A stretch of 64,000 bases of DNA, taken from positions 44,488-108,487 of the forward strand of contig NZ_PYMC01000015.1 of the NCBI RefSeq assembly GCF_003026475.1, given 5' to 3'. The stretch comes from Photobacterium lipolyticum. GTDB taxonomy: Bacteria; Pseudomonadota; Gammaproteobacteria; Enterobacterales; Vibrionaceae. Below, one piece after another: positions 1 to 10,236 of the stretch. Under the pieces are notes generated by a model that saw nothing but the letters and a program-made list of their open reading frames with translations, was not told the DNA's origin and made no database searches. Both the position numbers and the translations under genes were made by a program. Numbering within the stretch: the stretch's first letter is position 1; every line of letters starts with the position of its first letter.

Positions 1-312
1 AAAGGCGATCAAATGGTGTCAGTGAGGTGTCTAACTTATCAGGCATCTTACTCCCCGTCGCGCAGTCTGTTTGTTCCTACCGACAGTCTCGCTTAACTTG
101 CCGGCAAGCTCCAGACGACTTTAGTCTATACCCAACTAACCTCAATCCCGGCTCAATTCTGTATTTTGAAATGATTTGGGTATCGTCGCTGTCATCGCAT
201 TCTGGCTCATACAAGAAGGGCTGGCTGATTTGTCTGATTAATCCGTAGGCTTGTGGGTTCCGATTGGGCATAATGTCGGCTCTTTCTCCTCGCTATGCAT
301 TTAGGAATTAGC
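1..312. other. Left-edge region without a supported gene
   Basis: No confident gene is seen in the 312 bases before the MFS permease. Two short overlapping frames exist on opposite strands (27-248 plus, 77-271 minus). Neither has a recognisable domain, and neither has a convincing ribosome-binding site. The stretch presumably carries the promoter of the permease, but I could not pick out a convincing -35/-10 pair. Confidence 0.5.
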
Positions 313-1530
313 ATGTTTCGTAGTAGTCCTTATGGCTGGACCTCGCAATATTTGTTGGGTTTTTTCTTCACTTATGGTGTCTATCTACCATTCTGGGCGT
401 TATGGTTCGCCCATTTAGGGGTCGATGCTTCTGATATTGGCTTGCTATTAGGGCTGGGTTTTGGGGTGCGTTGTCTAGCGAACCTGGTGCTGACTCCGCG
501 TATCCATAAAGTAGAACATTTAATTCCGGCATTGCGTTGGTTTACGTTGGCGGGGCTGATTGGATGTGTTTTATACATCTTCTGTGGTGGCAGTTTGTGG
601 GCCCTTACTGCGGTGACCATTTTATTTAACCTGGCCGCAGGTCCGGTGATCCCTATTTCGGATGCTTTAGCGAATCATTACGCCAAAGACGGTCACTTAG
701 ACTACGGCCGCACTCGCTTATGGGGATCGATAGCGTTCATTGCCGGATCGACTGTTGTCGGTATTCTGGCGGCTGAATACGGTGCCAATGTGATCCCTTG
801 GGTGGCGATTTCAGGATTAGCGGTGGCGTTAGTGCTGTCGATGCGTACACCCGTGATTGCCCCTCGTGAAGATGAACACCATGATCTGCCGCGCCCGGCG
901 CTAATGGATATGCTAAAAGACAGCAGTGTGATGCGCTTTCTGTTCATCGTTGCTTTATTGCAGGGCAGCCATGCCGCTTATTACAGTTTTAGTGCGATTT
1001 ACTGGAAAGATGTGGGTTATAGCGAAGCGATCATCGGTTATTTGTGGAGCTTCAGTGTCGTTGCTGAAGTTGGGGTTTTTGCCCTGAGTAAGCGTATTTT
1101 TGCCGGTTGGAGTGTCAGCGGTATGTTCCGTTTGGCGGCGATGGGGGTGTTGCTACGCTGGGGGGTAACGGCAACGATGACCGAGCTACCTTTATTGGTG
1201 GTCGCGCAAGCGATGCACGGTATTACGTTTGCTGCCGCCCATTTAGCGGCTATTCGTTATATCCAGCATGCCAAAAGCAACCAAATGGTCGCCCTGCAGG
1301 CGCTGTATAATGCCTTGCCGTTGGGGGCGTTTATGGCCTTAATGACGGCATTAAGTGGCTGGCTGTATGGCCTGTGGGGAGCGAATTTATTCTGGTTGAT
1401 GGCCGCGATGGCGATTCCTGTGCTGTTGATGAAGATTGAAGCCAAACCACACGGCAGCGCTCATCTTTCATCGCAGAATCCAGCCCCCCAAAAAAGCCAG
1501 GATTCACATAAAGCGGTAATCGAGTCTTAA
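313..1530 (+). CDS. MFS permease, HcaT (phenylpropionate transporter) family
   Basis: Predicted inner-membrane transporter of about 405 residues with some 12 hydrophobic segments. The N-terminus (Ser-Ser-Pro-Tyr-Gly-Trp, then an aromatic-rich first helix) and the overall pattern resemble the 3-phenylpropionate permease HcaT family of the major facilitator superfamily. The start at 313 is preferred over the in-frame ATG at 295, because AGGA lies 8 bases upstream of 313. The C-terminus is a short hydrophilic tail. The gene stands alone, with no catabolic genes beside it, so the true substrate is unknown. Family assignment is fairly sure; substrate is not. Confidence 0.75.
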   Translation: MFRSSPYGWTSQYLLGFFFTYGVYLPFWALWFAHLGVDASDIGLLLGLGFGVRCLANLVLTPRIHKVEHLIPALRWFTLAGLIGCVLYIFCGGSLWALTAVTILFNLAAGPVIPISDALANHYAKDGHLDYGRTRLWGSIAFIAGSTVVGILAAEYGANVIPWVAISGLAVALVLSMRTPVIAPREDEHHDLPRPALMDMLKDSSVMRFLFIVALLQGSHAAYYSFSAIYWKDVGYSEAIIGYLWSFSVVAEVGVFALSKRIFAGWSVSGMFRLAAMGVLLRWGVTATMTELPLLVVAQAMHGITFAAAHLAAIRYIQHAKSNQMVALQALYNALPLGAFMALMTALSGWLYGLWGANLFWLMAAMAIPVLLMKIEAKPHGSAHLSSQNPAPQKSQDSHKAVIES

Positions 1531-1643
1531 TATGACGACTTTGTAGATCGGCACAGAAAGAACTGTGATCTATCCTGATTGGTGTCCTTAACCAGATTGG
1601 TTAGTATGGGTTAACGTATCGTTAACACTGTCAGGGAAGTAAC

Positions 1644-4600
1644 ATGGCGCAGGGATGGATTGTCGTGCCGGTCTCATTGGCCTATCTTGGGCTGTTGTTT
1701 TTTATCGCCTGGTATGGCGATAAAAAACCGCAATGGATGGCGGGGTATCGCCCCTGGATATATAGCTTATCAATCGCCGTTTACTGCACCTCCTGGACAT
1801 TCTATGGCACGGTCGGCCAGGCCAGCCAGAATATCTGGTCCTTTCTTCCTATCTACCTTGCTCCGATGATTGTTTTCACGGTTGGCTGGCGCATCTTGGC
1901 CCGGCTGATCTTAATTGCCAAACGGGAGCACATCACCTCCATTGCCGACTTTATTGCCGCGCGCTATGGCAAGTCTCAGGGATTGGCGGTACTGGTGACC
2001 ATTATTGCGGTGGTTGGTATTCTGCCCTATATCGCACTGCAGCTACGGGGCATCACCATGGGGCTGGAGCAGATCTCGCCGGATCTTGGTCGAGATATTG
2101 GCCTCGAAGAGATGGATACCGCATGGTTAGTAACCCTGGCTTTAGCCGCTTTTACCGTCTTGTTTGGTACCCGCCATATTGATACCACAGAACACCATCG
2201 TGGCATGATGATGGCGGTGGCGTTTGAATCCTTAGTAAAGCTGGCGGCCTTTTTAATTGTCGGGATGTTTGCGGTCAGCTTGTTGTTTGAGCTGCCGGAT
2301 TTTCGGTGGGTTAAAGAGACGTATTGGCCGCCGACATCGCCGAATATCGGCAGTTTGCTCATCCACACCATGCTGACCATGGCGGCGATCATTTGTTTGC
2401 CGCGGCAGTTTCATACGACGGTGGTTGAGAATAACCGGGCGCAGGATCTGCATAAGGCGCGCTGGGTATTTCCGCTCTATTTGCTGTTGATGGGGGCTTT
2501 CGTGGTGCCGCTGGCGCTGGCCGGGCAGGCATTCATGCCGCACATTTCTGCCGATACCTATGTGATCAATCTGCCATTGCAGCAAGGTGCCGGCAGTATT
2601 GCGTTGCTGGCCTTTTTGGGGGGAACCTCGGCAGCCAGTGGCATGGTGATTGTATCGACGATTGCGCTGGCGATCATGGTGTCGAATGATCTGGTATTGC
2701 CGTTGCTACTCCGGCGCATGCGGGTGCCCGGTCGCAATTTCAGTGCATTTTCCGGGTTATTGCTGAATGTGCGGCGGGCCTTGATTTTGCTTTTACTCTT
2801 TGCCGCGTGGGGCTTTTATCTGGTACTCGATAATATTCCCTCACTGTCAGGCATTGGCTTATTGTCCTTTGCTGCGATTGCGCAGTTTACCCCGGCACTA
2901 TTAGGCGGTATCTACTGGCGGCAAGGCAACCGCAAGGGGGTCTATGCCGGTCTGCTGAGTGGCTCTGCTATCTGGGTGATCACCATGATGGCGCAAACCG
3001 GGCTGCTGGCGGGTACCGCGGACACCAACCTGTTGCTATGGTTGTTAAGTCCGCCGCAATGGCCGCTGTTAGATCAACTGTCGTCGGTTGACTGGGGCAT
3101 GCTGCTCAGTATGGTGGCCAATATGGCTCTGTATATCTCCGTTTCGCTGATGACTCGCTCGTCACTGACGGAGCGATTACAGGCCGCCGCGTTTGTCGGG
3201 GCACCGTTGCCGGAAACGGGCAATGCCAGCCTGTACCAGACCCGGGTAACCGTGGCTGAACTGGAAATACTGGCGGCGCGTTTTGTCGGCCGTAAGCGAG
3301 TACGTCAGGCCTTTCGCCAGTTCGCCGAGCAGCATCAGGATCCTTTATTGCCGCAACAGCAAGCCTCAGCGGCGATGATCCGTCATACCGAGCGGGTACT
3401 GGCCGGGGTATTCGGATCATCCTCGGCCCGGCTGGTATTAACGTCTGCCCTGCAAGGGCGCAACATGCAGCTGGAAGAAGTGGCGACCATTGTCGATGAA
3501 GCCTCTGAGTTGTTTGATTTCAGCCGGGGCCTGCTGCAAGGCGCGATCGAGCACATCAGCCAGGGGATCGCGGTGGTCGACAAGCAGTTGCGGCTGGTGG
3601 CATGGAACCAGCGTTATTTGGAGCTGTTTACTTTCCCGTCCGGGTTGATACAGGCTGGACGGCCGATTGCTGATGTGATCCGGCATAATGCCAGAGAGGG
3701 ATTGTGCGGCCCGGGAGATCCCGAGAAACATGTGGCCAAGCGGGTTGAACACCTTCAGCGCGGAACGGCACATACCTCATCGCGCCCTCGTCCTGATGGC
3801 CGGGTCATTGAAGTGCAGGGTAACCCAATGCCCGGTGGCGGGTTTGTGATGAGCTTTACGGATATCACCGAATTTATCAAAGCGGAAAAAGCCCTGAAAG
3901 ATGCCAATGAAAACCTGGAAGCGCGTGTTCAACAGCGTACCCGGGAGCTGGAACAGTTGAACCAGCGTCTGGTGTCGGCGACTCAGCAGGCCGAACAGCA
4001 GGCGCAGTCGAAAAGTCGTTTTCTGGCGGCCGTCAGTCATGATTTGATGCAGCCGCTCAATGCTGCGCGCTTGTTTTCATCGTCGTTAAGCGAAGTGGCC
4101 AAGGGGGAAGAGACAGTCAAATTATCACGCCATATCGAAAGTGCGCTGGGGGCGGCAGAAGAGCTGATTGGTGATTTGCTCGATGTTTCCAGACTGGAGG
4201 CCGGCAAGCTGCAGGTCAATGTCCACCCGTTCCCGATCAGGGATGTGCTTTCTATCTTAAGTGCAGAGTTCAGTGCGCTCGCGAAACAGCAACATATTCA
4301 CTTTGAAGTGGTAAACAGTGATGCGGTGGTTATTTCCGATCCTAAATTACTGCGCCGGGCACTGCAGAACTTCCTCACTAATGCTTTTCGCTATAACCCG
4401 AAAGGTAAGGTGGTGCTGGGTGTCAGGCGGATCAAAGATAAACTTCAGATTGAAGTGTGGGATAACGGTCCGGGCATTCCGAAAGAGAAACAAGCTCATA
4501 TTTTTGAGGAGTTTACCCGAATAGAACGCAGTGGTATCGATCATGGTTTAGGACTTGGTTTGGCGATCGCCCGAGGCATTAGCCGGGTGCTGGATCATCC

Positions 4601-5111
4601 TTTGTCACTTCGGTCATGGCCGGGACAGGGAACCGTGTTTGCTTTATCTGTACGCCGTGGGGTGGTCGCGCATCAAGATGATGGGGCCCAGTTCCAGTCA
4701 GTTGTCGAGAAAGCCGCGCCACTGGCCGGGGTCAAAGTGCTGTGTGTGGATAACGAGCCGGACATTTTGCTGGGAATGGAAAACTTGCTAACTCGCTGGG
4801 GGTGTGACGTGCGGTTAGCAGAAAATGTAGTGGGGGCAATACAGCAACTGGAAGATGGCTGGTGTCCTGAGTTTGTCCTTAGTGACTATCATCTGGCAAA
4901 AGGGCAGACCGGTTTGCAGGTTTTGCAGCAGTGCAGCCTGCGGTTAGGCTCCACCTTTAAGGGCGCAGTGATCAGTGCTGACCGGACCCGTGAAACCCTG
5001 CAGACGATCCGCGGGCATGGCTTCAGCTTTATCAGTAAACCGGTAAAACCGTTAAAGCTGAGAGCGTTGCTCAATCAGCATTCGCGAGATAAGCATAAAG
5101 ATAAGGTGTGA
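1644..5111 (+). CDS. crbS: Hybrid sensor kinase with sodium/solute symporter domain (CrbS-like)
   Basis: A 1155-residue membrane sensor. Residues 1 to about 490 form an SSF (sodium:solute symporter) domain with many transmembrane helices. Then come a linker, a PAS domain (about 625-745), a coiled coil, a HisKA domain with phospho-acceptor His799 (Ser-His-Asp-Leu), an HATPase_c domain (N box around Asn913, then DNGPGIP and GLGLGLAIA), and a C-terminal receiver with acidic Asp1036 and phospho-acceptor Asp1081. This architecture is that of CbrA/CrbS proteins. In Vibrio cholerae CrbS with CrbR controls acetyl-CoA synthetase (the acetate switch). A LuxR-type regulator beside a symporter at 45214-45852 is the likely partner, although the flagellar locus lies between them. 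The exact name is inference from architecture and context. Confidence 0.8.
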   Translation: MAQGWIVVPVSLAYLGLLFFIAWYGDKKPQWMAGYRPWIYSLSIAVYCTSWTFYGTVGQASQNIWSFLPIYLAPMIVFTVGWRILARLILIAKREHITSIADFIAARYGKSQGLAVLVTIIAVVGILPYIALQLRGITMGLEQISPDLGRDIGLEEMDTAWLVTLALAAFTVLFGTRHIDTTEHHRGMMMAVAFESLVKLAAFLIVGMFAVSLLFELPDFRWVKETYWPPTSPNIGSLLIHTMLTMAAIICLPRQFHTTVVENNRAQDLHKARWVFPLYLLLMGAFVVPLALAGQAFMPHISADTYVINLPLQQGAGSIALLAFLGGTSAASGMVIVSTIALAIMVSNDLVLPLLLRRMRVPGRNFSAFSGLLLNVRRALILLLLFAAWGFYLVLDNIPSLSGIGLLSFAAIAQFTPALLGGIYWRQGNRKGVYAGLLSGSAIWVITMMAQTGLLAGTADTNLLLWLLSPPQWPLLDQLSSVDWGMLLSMVANMALYISVSLMTRSSLTERLQAAAFVGAPLPETGNASLYQTRVTVAELEILAARFVGRKRVRQAFRQFAEQHQDPLLPQQQASAAMIRHTERVLAGVFGSSSARLVLTSALQGRNMQLEEVATIVDEASELFDFSRGLLQGAIEHISQGIAVVDKQLRLVAWNQRYLELFTFPSGLIQAGRPIADVIRHNAREGLCGPGDPEKHVAKRVEHLQRGTAHTSSRPRPDGRVIEVQGNPMPGGGFVMSFTDITEFIKAEKALKDANENLEARVQQRTRELEQLNQRLVSATQQAEQQAQSKSRFLAAVSHDLMQPLNAARLFSSSLSEVAKGEETVKLSRHIESALGAAEELIGDLLDVSRLEAGKLQVNVHPFPIRDVLSILSAEFSALAKQQHIHFEVVNSDAVVISDPKLLRRALQNFLTNAFRYNPKGKVVLGVRRIKDKLQIEVWDNGPGIPKEKQAHIFEEFTRIERSGIDHGLGLGLAIARGISRVLDHPLSLRSWPGQGTVFALSVRRGVVAHQDDGAQFQSVVEKAAPLAGVKVLCVDNEPDILLGMENLLTRWGCDVRLAENVVGAIQQLEDGWCPEFVLSDYHLAKGQTGLQVLQQCSLRLGSTFKGAVISADRTRETLQTIRGHGFSFISKPVKPLKLRALLNQHSRDKHKDKV

Positions 5112-5125
5112 TAGTAATAGGTATA

Positions 5126-5168
5126 AAAAACGCCGACATGATTAGAGAATAAACCATGTCGGCGTTTT
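5126..5168. terminator. Bidirectional rho-independent terminator
   Basis: A perfect stem pairs AACGCCGACATG with CATGTCGGCGTT. It is flanked by an A-run on the left and a T-run on the right, so it can stop transcription in both directions. It sits between the convergent kinase gene and flhA, which is exactly where a shared terminator is expected. Confidence 0.9.
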
Positions 5169-5209
5169 GACTTTTTTATATATCAGTTGATTGGGGGCAG
5201 AGGCGGAGG

Positions 5210-7312
5210 CTAGCCCATATTACCCACCACAGCCACACCTCTGTCATCAGGAATTTCATTAAACGATAAGACCTGTAAGCCTCGCGCACATACCCTTGAA
5301 TAACGGGCCAGCAACGGTCGTAATTGTGGCAGTACCAATAAGATTGGCGTGTGGCCATTAAGGCGCATGTTGTCTAATACTTCTGGCAAGCTGCGTTGTA
5401 ATTTATCGATCACAGTCGGCTCTAAGGCAAAACCGTCTAACTGTACGTGTCCACCTGATTGTGCCTGGCTTAATGCCCCCAGTAGCATGTTTTCCAATTC
5501 CGAAGAAAGGGTGACTGCCGGGACTTCGGTTTTCATGCCAATTAAATTATTGAGCAGCACTCGGCGTAAAATACAACGCACGTCGGCAGCTAATAGGATC
5601 GGGTCTTTGGAAAGCTCTGCTGACTCGACCAGTGAGTTGGCAATACTGACGATGTCAGACAGTGACACGCCGTCAACAGTTAACTGGCGGAATACGCGCA
5701 ATAATTGCTGAGGGGATAATTTTTGTTGCAGATCGTCGGCTAACTTACTGTTCAGGGTCCCCAGGCGTTCAATAATCCCCGCGACTTGTTCGGGGCTAAG
5801 GATGTCTTCAATGTAATCGTTAATCACCTTGCTGACATGGGTCGAGATAATGGTCGCGTGATCAACCACGGTATAGCCGAGATTGACTGCTTTGTCTTTT
5901 TCTTGTGCCGCAATCCACACCGCTTCCATACCATAAGCCGGGTCTTTGGTGAGAATACCATCAACATTGCCATACACCTGGCCGGGGTTAATGGCCAGCA
6001 GGCGATCCATTTCAAGCTCGGCCTGGACAATCGTCGCGCCCCTAACGGCAATTTGGTACTGGCTGGCTTCTAACGCAAGGTCATCTTTGACATGAATCTG
6101 CGGGATCACAAAGCCACGCTGTTCGGTCAATGTTTTACGGATACCCACCAAGCGGCTGAGCAGCTCAGCCCCCTGACGGCGATCAATTAAGCTGACTAAG
6201 CGAAAACCGACATTTAAGCTCAAGGCATGGATGAGCGGAATATCACTAACAATCAGTTCTTTGTTTTCGGGTTGGTCGTGCTGCTCAACAATCTCTTCGG
6301 CGCGCGCTAAGTCGTCGTCATTTGTTGTCGAGTGATCGATTTTTGTCATTCGCCAGGCAGTAAAAGCGATGGCGGCAGAAAAGCATAAGAAGGCGAGATG
6401 GGGCATGCCCGGGATCAGACCCAGTACCAACATGATTCCGGCCACCACAAACAGCACGACTGGCGATGCCAGCATCTGCTTGCTGATTTGCTGTGACAGA
6501 TTGTTACTGTCAGTGACTCGGGTAACAATGATTGCCGCCGCTGTTGCCAATAGCAGTGACGGGATCTGGGCGACAAGACCATCACCAATGGTTAATAACG
6601 CATAGGTTTGGAAGGCATCAGAAAATGAGAGCCCGTACTCGAACACACCGATGCTGATACCACCGATGATGTTAATAAACAGGATCAGCATCCCGGCAAC
6701 GGCATCCCCTCGAACAAACTTTGATGCACCGTCCATCGAGCCATAGAAATCGGCTTCCTGTGCGACATCTGCCCGGCGCTGCTTAGCTTGAAGGTGATCG
6801 ATAATCCCGGCATTTAAATCCGCATCGATAGCCATCTGTTTGCCCGGCATCGCATCAAGGGTAAAGCGGGCACTTACTTCGGAAATACGCTCGCCACCTT
6901 TGGTCACCACCACAAAGTTAATGATGATCAAGATGACAAAGACCACCATACCGACAACATAGTTACCGCCGATCACGACATCACCGAAGGCTTGGATCAC
7001 TTTACCTGCAGCATCCCCCCCGTCCTGACCGTTCAGCAATACCACCCGGGTAGAAGCGACGTTCAGTGCCAGGCGCAGCAAGGTGGCAACCAGCAAGATG
7101 CTCGGGAATGCCGAGAAATCAAGCGATCGCTTACTGTATACGCTGACCAGCATAACGAGCAGCGACAGGACGATATTGAAGGTAAACAACATATCCAGCA
7201 CCAGCGGCGGGATAGGCAGCATGATCATCGCCAGGATGATCATCAGGATCAATGGGATCCCCAGTTGTCCTCTGGCTAATAGCGGTAGTAGTGGGGCGAG
7301 TTTCTGTTTCAT
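5210..7312 (-). CDS. flhA: Lateral flagellar export gate protein FlhA
   Basis: A 700-residue FlhA, the usual length. It is the inner-membrane export-gate protein that forms a cytoplasmic nonameric ring docking substrates and chaperones. The N-terminal half has about eight membrane helices. The conserved cytoplasmic loop (ISEVSARFTLDAMPGKQMAID, positions about 148-168) is the FHIPEP family signature. The C-terminal half is the soluble FlhA-C domain. It is the last gene of a seven-gene minus-strand operon starting at fliM, 16 bases after flhB. A terminator follows. Assignment to the lateral rather than the polar system rests on linkage to lafK, lafA and lafS-type genes. Confidence 0.95.
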   Translation of the reverse strand: MKQKLAPLLPLLARGQLGIPLILMIILAMIMLPIPPLVLDMLFTFNIVLSLLVMLVSVYSKRSLDFSAFPSILLVATLLRLALNVASTRVVLLNGQDGGDAAGKVIQAFGDVVIGGNYVVGMVVFVILIIINFVVVTKGGERISEVSARFTLDAMPGKQMAIDADLNAGIIDHLQAKQRRADVAQEADFYGSMDGASKFVRGDAVAGMLILFINIIGGISIGVFEYGLSFSDAFQTYALLTIGDGLVAQIPSLLLATAAAIIVTRVTDSNNLSQQISKQMLASPVVLFVVAGIMLVLGLIPGMPHLAFLCFSAAIAFTAWRMTKIDHSTTNDDDLARAEEIVEQHDQPENKELIVSDIPLIHALSLNVGFRLVSLIDRRQGAELLSRLVGIRKTLTEQRGFVIPQIHVKDDLALEASQYQIAVRGATIVQAELEMDRLLAINPGQVYGNVDGILTKDPAYGMEAVWIAAQEKDKAVNLGYTVVDHATIISTHVSKVINDYIEDILSPEQVAGIIERLGTLNSKLADDLQQKLSPQQLLRVFRQLTVDGVSLSDIVSIANSLVESAELSKDPILLAADVRCILRRVLLNNLIGMKTEVPAVTLSSELENMLLGALSQAQSGGHVQLDGFALEPTVIDKLQRSLPEVLDNMRLNGHTPILLVLPQLRPLLARYSRVCARGLQVLSFNEIPDDRGVAVVGNMG

Positions 7313-7328
7313 TGATGCTCAGTTCCAA

Positions 7329-8456
7329 TTAGCGGCGCAATTCTTTGGGAATAGAGACCTGTGGGAATTCAGGTTTACTAGGTTGTCGACCTTGCTTGTA
7401 CTGTTCCATTTGAAAGACAAAAGTCAGTATATGGGCAACGGCGACATATAAAGGGGCTGGGATTTCCTGCCATTCATTCGTCGAGTAATAAACGGCACGT
7501 GTCAGAGCCGGAATTTCGACGATCGGACGGTTGTGCTGGCGGGCAATTTGCCGCATCTCCAGTGCCATCTGATCGGTAGCTTTTGCCAAAACAAAAGGGG
7601 CGCTGGCTTTATCTAAATCGTATTTTAAAGCAATGGCATAATGGGTCGGGTTGGTGATCACCACATCCGCCTGCGGCACGGTTTTGTGCATTTGCCGTTG
7701 TGACATTTGTTGCTGTAGCTGCCTGATTTTAGCTTTGACCTCGGGCTTACCTTCGCTGTTTTTATGTTCTTCTTTCACTTCTTGCTTGGTCATTTTGAGT
7801 TGCTTGGTGTAGTCCCACCCTGCGTATGGCAACTCTAATACCGCAATTAACAGCAGCGCTAAGCCAAAACTAAATAGGCCCTGCCATAAAATGTCGACCG
7901 TTTGCAAAATCGCTTCGGTCAGCGGCAAGCGTTGCAGGGTAATTATTTGGGGAAGGTGGTTGCCCAGCAACCAATACAGGGTGCCGCCAATCAGGCTGAC
8001 TTTTAGAATACTTTTGACCAATTCGGCGAGCGATTTGATGGAAAACATTCTTTTGATCCCCGACAGAGGGTTCAGTTTTGAGAGTTTGGGTTGGGCGGCA
8101 GTGACAGAAACATTCCAGCCGCCACGAATAATGTTAGCCAAAATCGTGATCATTAACAGCAGCCCGAAAATGGGGCTAATGGTAAAAATCATCGATGTTA
8201 AACTGAATGACAAATGCTCCAGCATGAACTCGGGTTCGAACGCAGCTTTTTTGGGAAGCGCCATATTTAAGGTGGCGATTTCGTCGAACATATGCGCCAA
8301 ATCGCTGGAAAAGGCACTTAACAATAATGCTGCACCTAAAGTCATCAGGGCCGTGACCAACTCTTTTGAGCGGGGAAGGTTTCCTTCCTCGCGGGCTTTA
8401 CGAAGCTTCTGCTGACTGGGCTGTTCGGTTTTGTCCTGGCTGCTATTCTCACTCAT
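7329..8456 (-). CDS. flhB: Lateral flagellar export specificity switch FlhB
   Basis: A 375-residue FlhB with a polar N-terminus, four membrane helices and a charged cytoplasmic tail. The autocleavage motif Asn-Pro-Thr-His is at residues 269-272. Cleavage between Asn and Pro is known to allow the switch from rod/hook to filament substrates. The gene overlaps the end of fliR by four bases (ATGA), so the two are translationally coupled. Partner at the switch is FliK, encoded at 36139-37323. Confidence 0.95.
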   Translation of the reverse strand: MSENSSQDKTEQPSQQKLRKAREEGNLPRSKELVTALMTLGAALLLSAFSSDLAHMFDEIATLNMALPKKAAFEPEFMLEHLSFSLTSMIFTISPIFGLLLMITILANIIRGGWNVSVTAAQPKLSKLNPLSGIKRMFSIKSLAELVKSILKVSLIGGTLYWLLGNHLPQIITLQRLPLTEAILQTVDILWQGLFSFGLALLLIAVLELPYAGWDYTKQLKMTKQEVKEEHKNSEGKPEVKAKIRQLQQQMSQRQMHKTVPQADVVITNPTHYAIALKYDLDKASAPFVLAKATDQMALEMRQIARQHNRPIVEIPALTRAVYYSTNEWQEIPAPLYVAVAHILTFVFQMEQYKQGRQPSKPEFPQVSIPKELRR

Positions 8457-9232
8457 GGTTGAGGTGCCTCCAAATTCGCCATCATGGACAATGTTTCACT
8501 GCATAATCGAGTGAAGTTTTCCGGAATACTTGAAGTGGTAATCAGCAGGCACATCAGACCGAGCAGCATGGTCATCGGAAAACCGAGTGCAAAAACATTG
8601 AGCTGTGGGGCGGCGCGGTTCATCATACCGAAAGCACCGTTAACCAGTAGCATCGCGCATACAGCAGGAAGTGCCAATAGAAAGGCGGCCGCAATCAGCC
8701 AACCTAAGCGCATTACCACTGAATACAGGGCATCTTGGCTCGGCATTTCGCCAACGGGCCACACTTTAAAGCTTTGCACCACTACATCGAGCGCCACTAA
8801 ATGACCATCTAGCGCGAGAAACAACAGCAAGATGTAGAGCTGATAGTATTTACCGAGTGTTGGAATGCTAACGCCATTTATCGGGTCATTGCTCATTGCC
8901 ATACCCAATCCCATCTGCATCGATAAGATCTGCCCCATGGTGGTAAAAACGGCAAAGAGTAATTCCAGCATTAGTCCCATGATGCCGCCAATAATCATTT
9001 GCTGGGCACCCAGTATTAATGCATCCAGCGATAAGGGGTCAACACTTGGCATGGGGGGCATCAGGGGGGCCGCGAGAAGGCTAATGCAAAACGCCAGTCC
9101 GACCCGAACCTGAACAGGAATGGTTGATCCACCAAATACTGGCATCATTAGCATGGCTGCACCCAGGCGGAAAAATGGCCACCAGATTTGGCCTAGCCAA
9201 GCGGTAAGCTGAGCTGCTGAAACATCAAGCAT
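8453..9232 (-). CDS. fliR: Lateral flagellar export gate protein FliR
   Basis: A 259-residue, very hydrophobic protein with about six membrane helices, matching the normal length of FliR. FliR, FliP and FliQ form the core export channel in the inner membrane within the MS-ring. It lies between fliQ (three bases upstream) and flhB (four-base overlap), in canonical order. Confidence 0.93.
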   Translation of the reverse strand: MLDVSAAQLTAWLGQIWWPFFRLGAAMLMMPVFGGSTIPVQVRVGLAFCISLLAAPLMPPMPSVDPLSLDALILGAQQMIIGGIMGLMLELLFAVFTTMGQILSMQMGLGMAMSNDPINGVSIPTLGKYYQLYILLLFLALDGHLVALDVVVQSFKVWPVGEMPSQDALYSVVMRLGWLIAAAFLLALPAVCAMLLVNGAFGMMNRAAPQLNVFALGFPMTMLLGLMCLLITTSSIPENFTRLCSETLSMMANLEAPQP

Positions 9233-9235
9233 GTA

Positions 9236-9505
9236 TTAGCCGATCAGGTGTGGGATGTTTAAAAATAAGCGCGAGAAAAGATCGCTTAACGTGCGCAACA
9301 ACCACGGCCCTGCAAAGCCGAGCATGGCAAAAGTCATCAGCAGGCGGGGCAGAAAACTAAGGGTCTGTTCATTAATCTGGGTCGCAGCCTGGAAAATACT
9401 GACCACCAAGCCAACCAGCAGGCTTGGTATAATCAAGACACAAACCATGCTGACGATGATCATTAACGCTTCACCAAAAAACGTCGCGACAAATTCAGAA
9501 TTCAT
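9236..9505 (-). CDS. fliQ: Lateral flagellar export gate protein FliQ
   Basis: An 89-residue protein, the standard FliQ length, with two membrane helices. The start at 9505 gives the usual FliQ opening (Met-Asn-Ser-Glu-Phe-Val). A longer frame extends to 9550, but it would overlap fliP and add 15 residues not found in the family. It is two bases downstream of fliP. Confidence 0.93.
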   Translation of the reverse strand: MNSEFVATFFGEALMIIVSMVCVLIIPSLLVGLVVSIFQAATQINEQTLSFLPRLLMTFAMLGFAGPWLLRTLSDLFSRLFLNIPHLIG

Positions 9506-9507
9506 AA

Positions 9508-10236
9508 TTAGCCAAAGCTCGCACTTAATGTCCCCACGGTCATCGACCAACCATCGACCATCACAAACACCATTAGCTTAAACGGCAATGAAATAATCAA
9601 GGGCGATAGCATCATCATACCCATCGCCATCAAGACGCTGGCAACGACCATATCGATGATTAAAAAGGGAATGAATAACATAAAGCCAATTTGGAACGCC
9701 GTTTTTAATTCACTCAGAATAAAGGCAGGCATTACGATCAAGAAGTCCAGATCATCAACACTGTCTGGAGCCGGTTCATCGGCAATACGCAAAATTTGTT
9801 CTAAATCGGTTTCCCGGGTCTGCTGCAGCATAAATTGACGCAATGGTTTTTCGCCAACTTTAGCGGCCTCAAACATCGTCATTTCACCTTGCTGGTAAGG
9901 GATAACGGCATGGTCGTAAATGTCGTAGATCACCGGCCGCATAATAAACAGTGATAATGTCAGTGCAATGCCGATCAGTACCCGGTTCGGGGGACTTTGC
10001 TGCAGGCCCATCGCCTGGCGCAAGATACCAAGTACAATGATGATGCGGGTAAAACTGGTGACCATCAATAACATGGCGGGTAAAAATGCCAGCGCAGTCA
10101 TCAGCAGGAATATTTGCAGCTTGACGCTATATTCCTCCTGGCCATTTGGTCCATTGATGGTTAAAAGCGGGAGGTCTTGTGCGATTGCCGGGTGACTGAT
10201 AAACAGGAATGCCAGCAATATCCCAAGCAGGCGCAT
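9508..10236 (-). CDS. fliP: Lateral flagellar export gate protein FliP
   Basis: A 242-residue FliP with a cleavable signal peptide (hydrophobic core then Ala-Ile-Ala before Gln-Asp-Leu) and four membrane helices. It includes the conserved stretch around MLMVTSFTRIIIVLGILRQ. FliP forms the pentameric core of the export channel. Its start overlaps the fliN stop codon by one base (TAATG). No fliO lies between fliN and fliP, unlike the enterobacterial operon. Confidence 0.94.
   Translation of the reverse strand: MRLLGILLAFLFISHPAIAQDLPLLTINGPNGQEEYSVKLQIFLLMTALAFLPAMLLMVTSFTRIIIVLGILRQAMGLQQSPPNRVLIGIALTLSLFIMRPVIYDIYDHAVIPYQQGEMTMFEAAKVGEKPLRQFMLQQTRETDLEQILRIADEPAPDSVDDLDFLIVMPAFILSELKTAFQIGFMLFIPFLIIDMVVASVLMAMGMMMLSPLIISLPFKLMVFVMVDGWSMTVGTLSASFG

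Noticed and set aside
77..271. 64-codon minus-strand frame at the left edge
   Set aside because: No domain, no ribosome-binding site, and overlapped by an equally good frame on the other strand. Likely chance.
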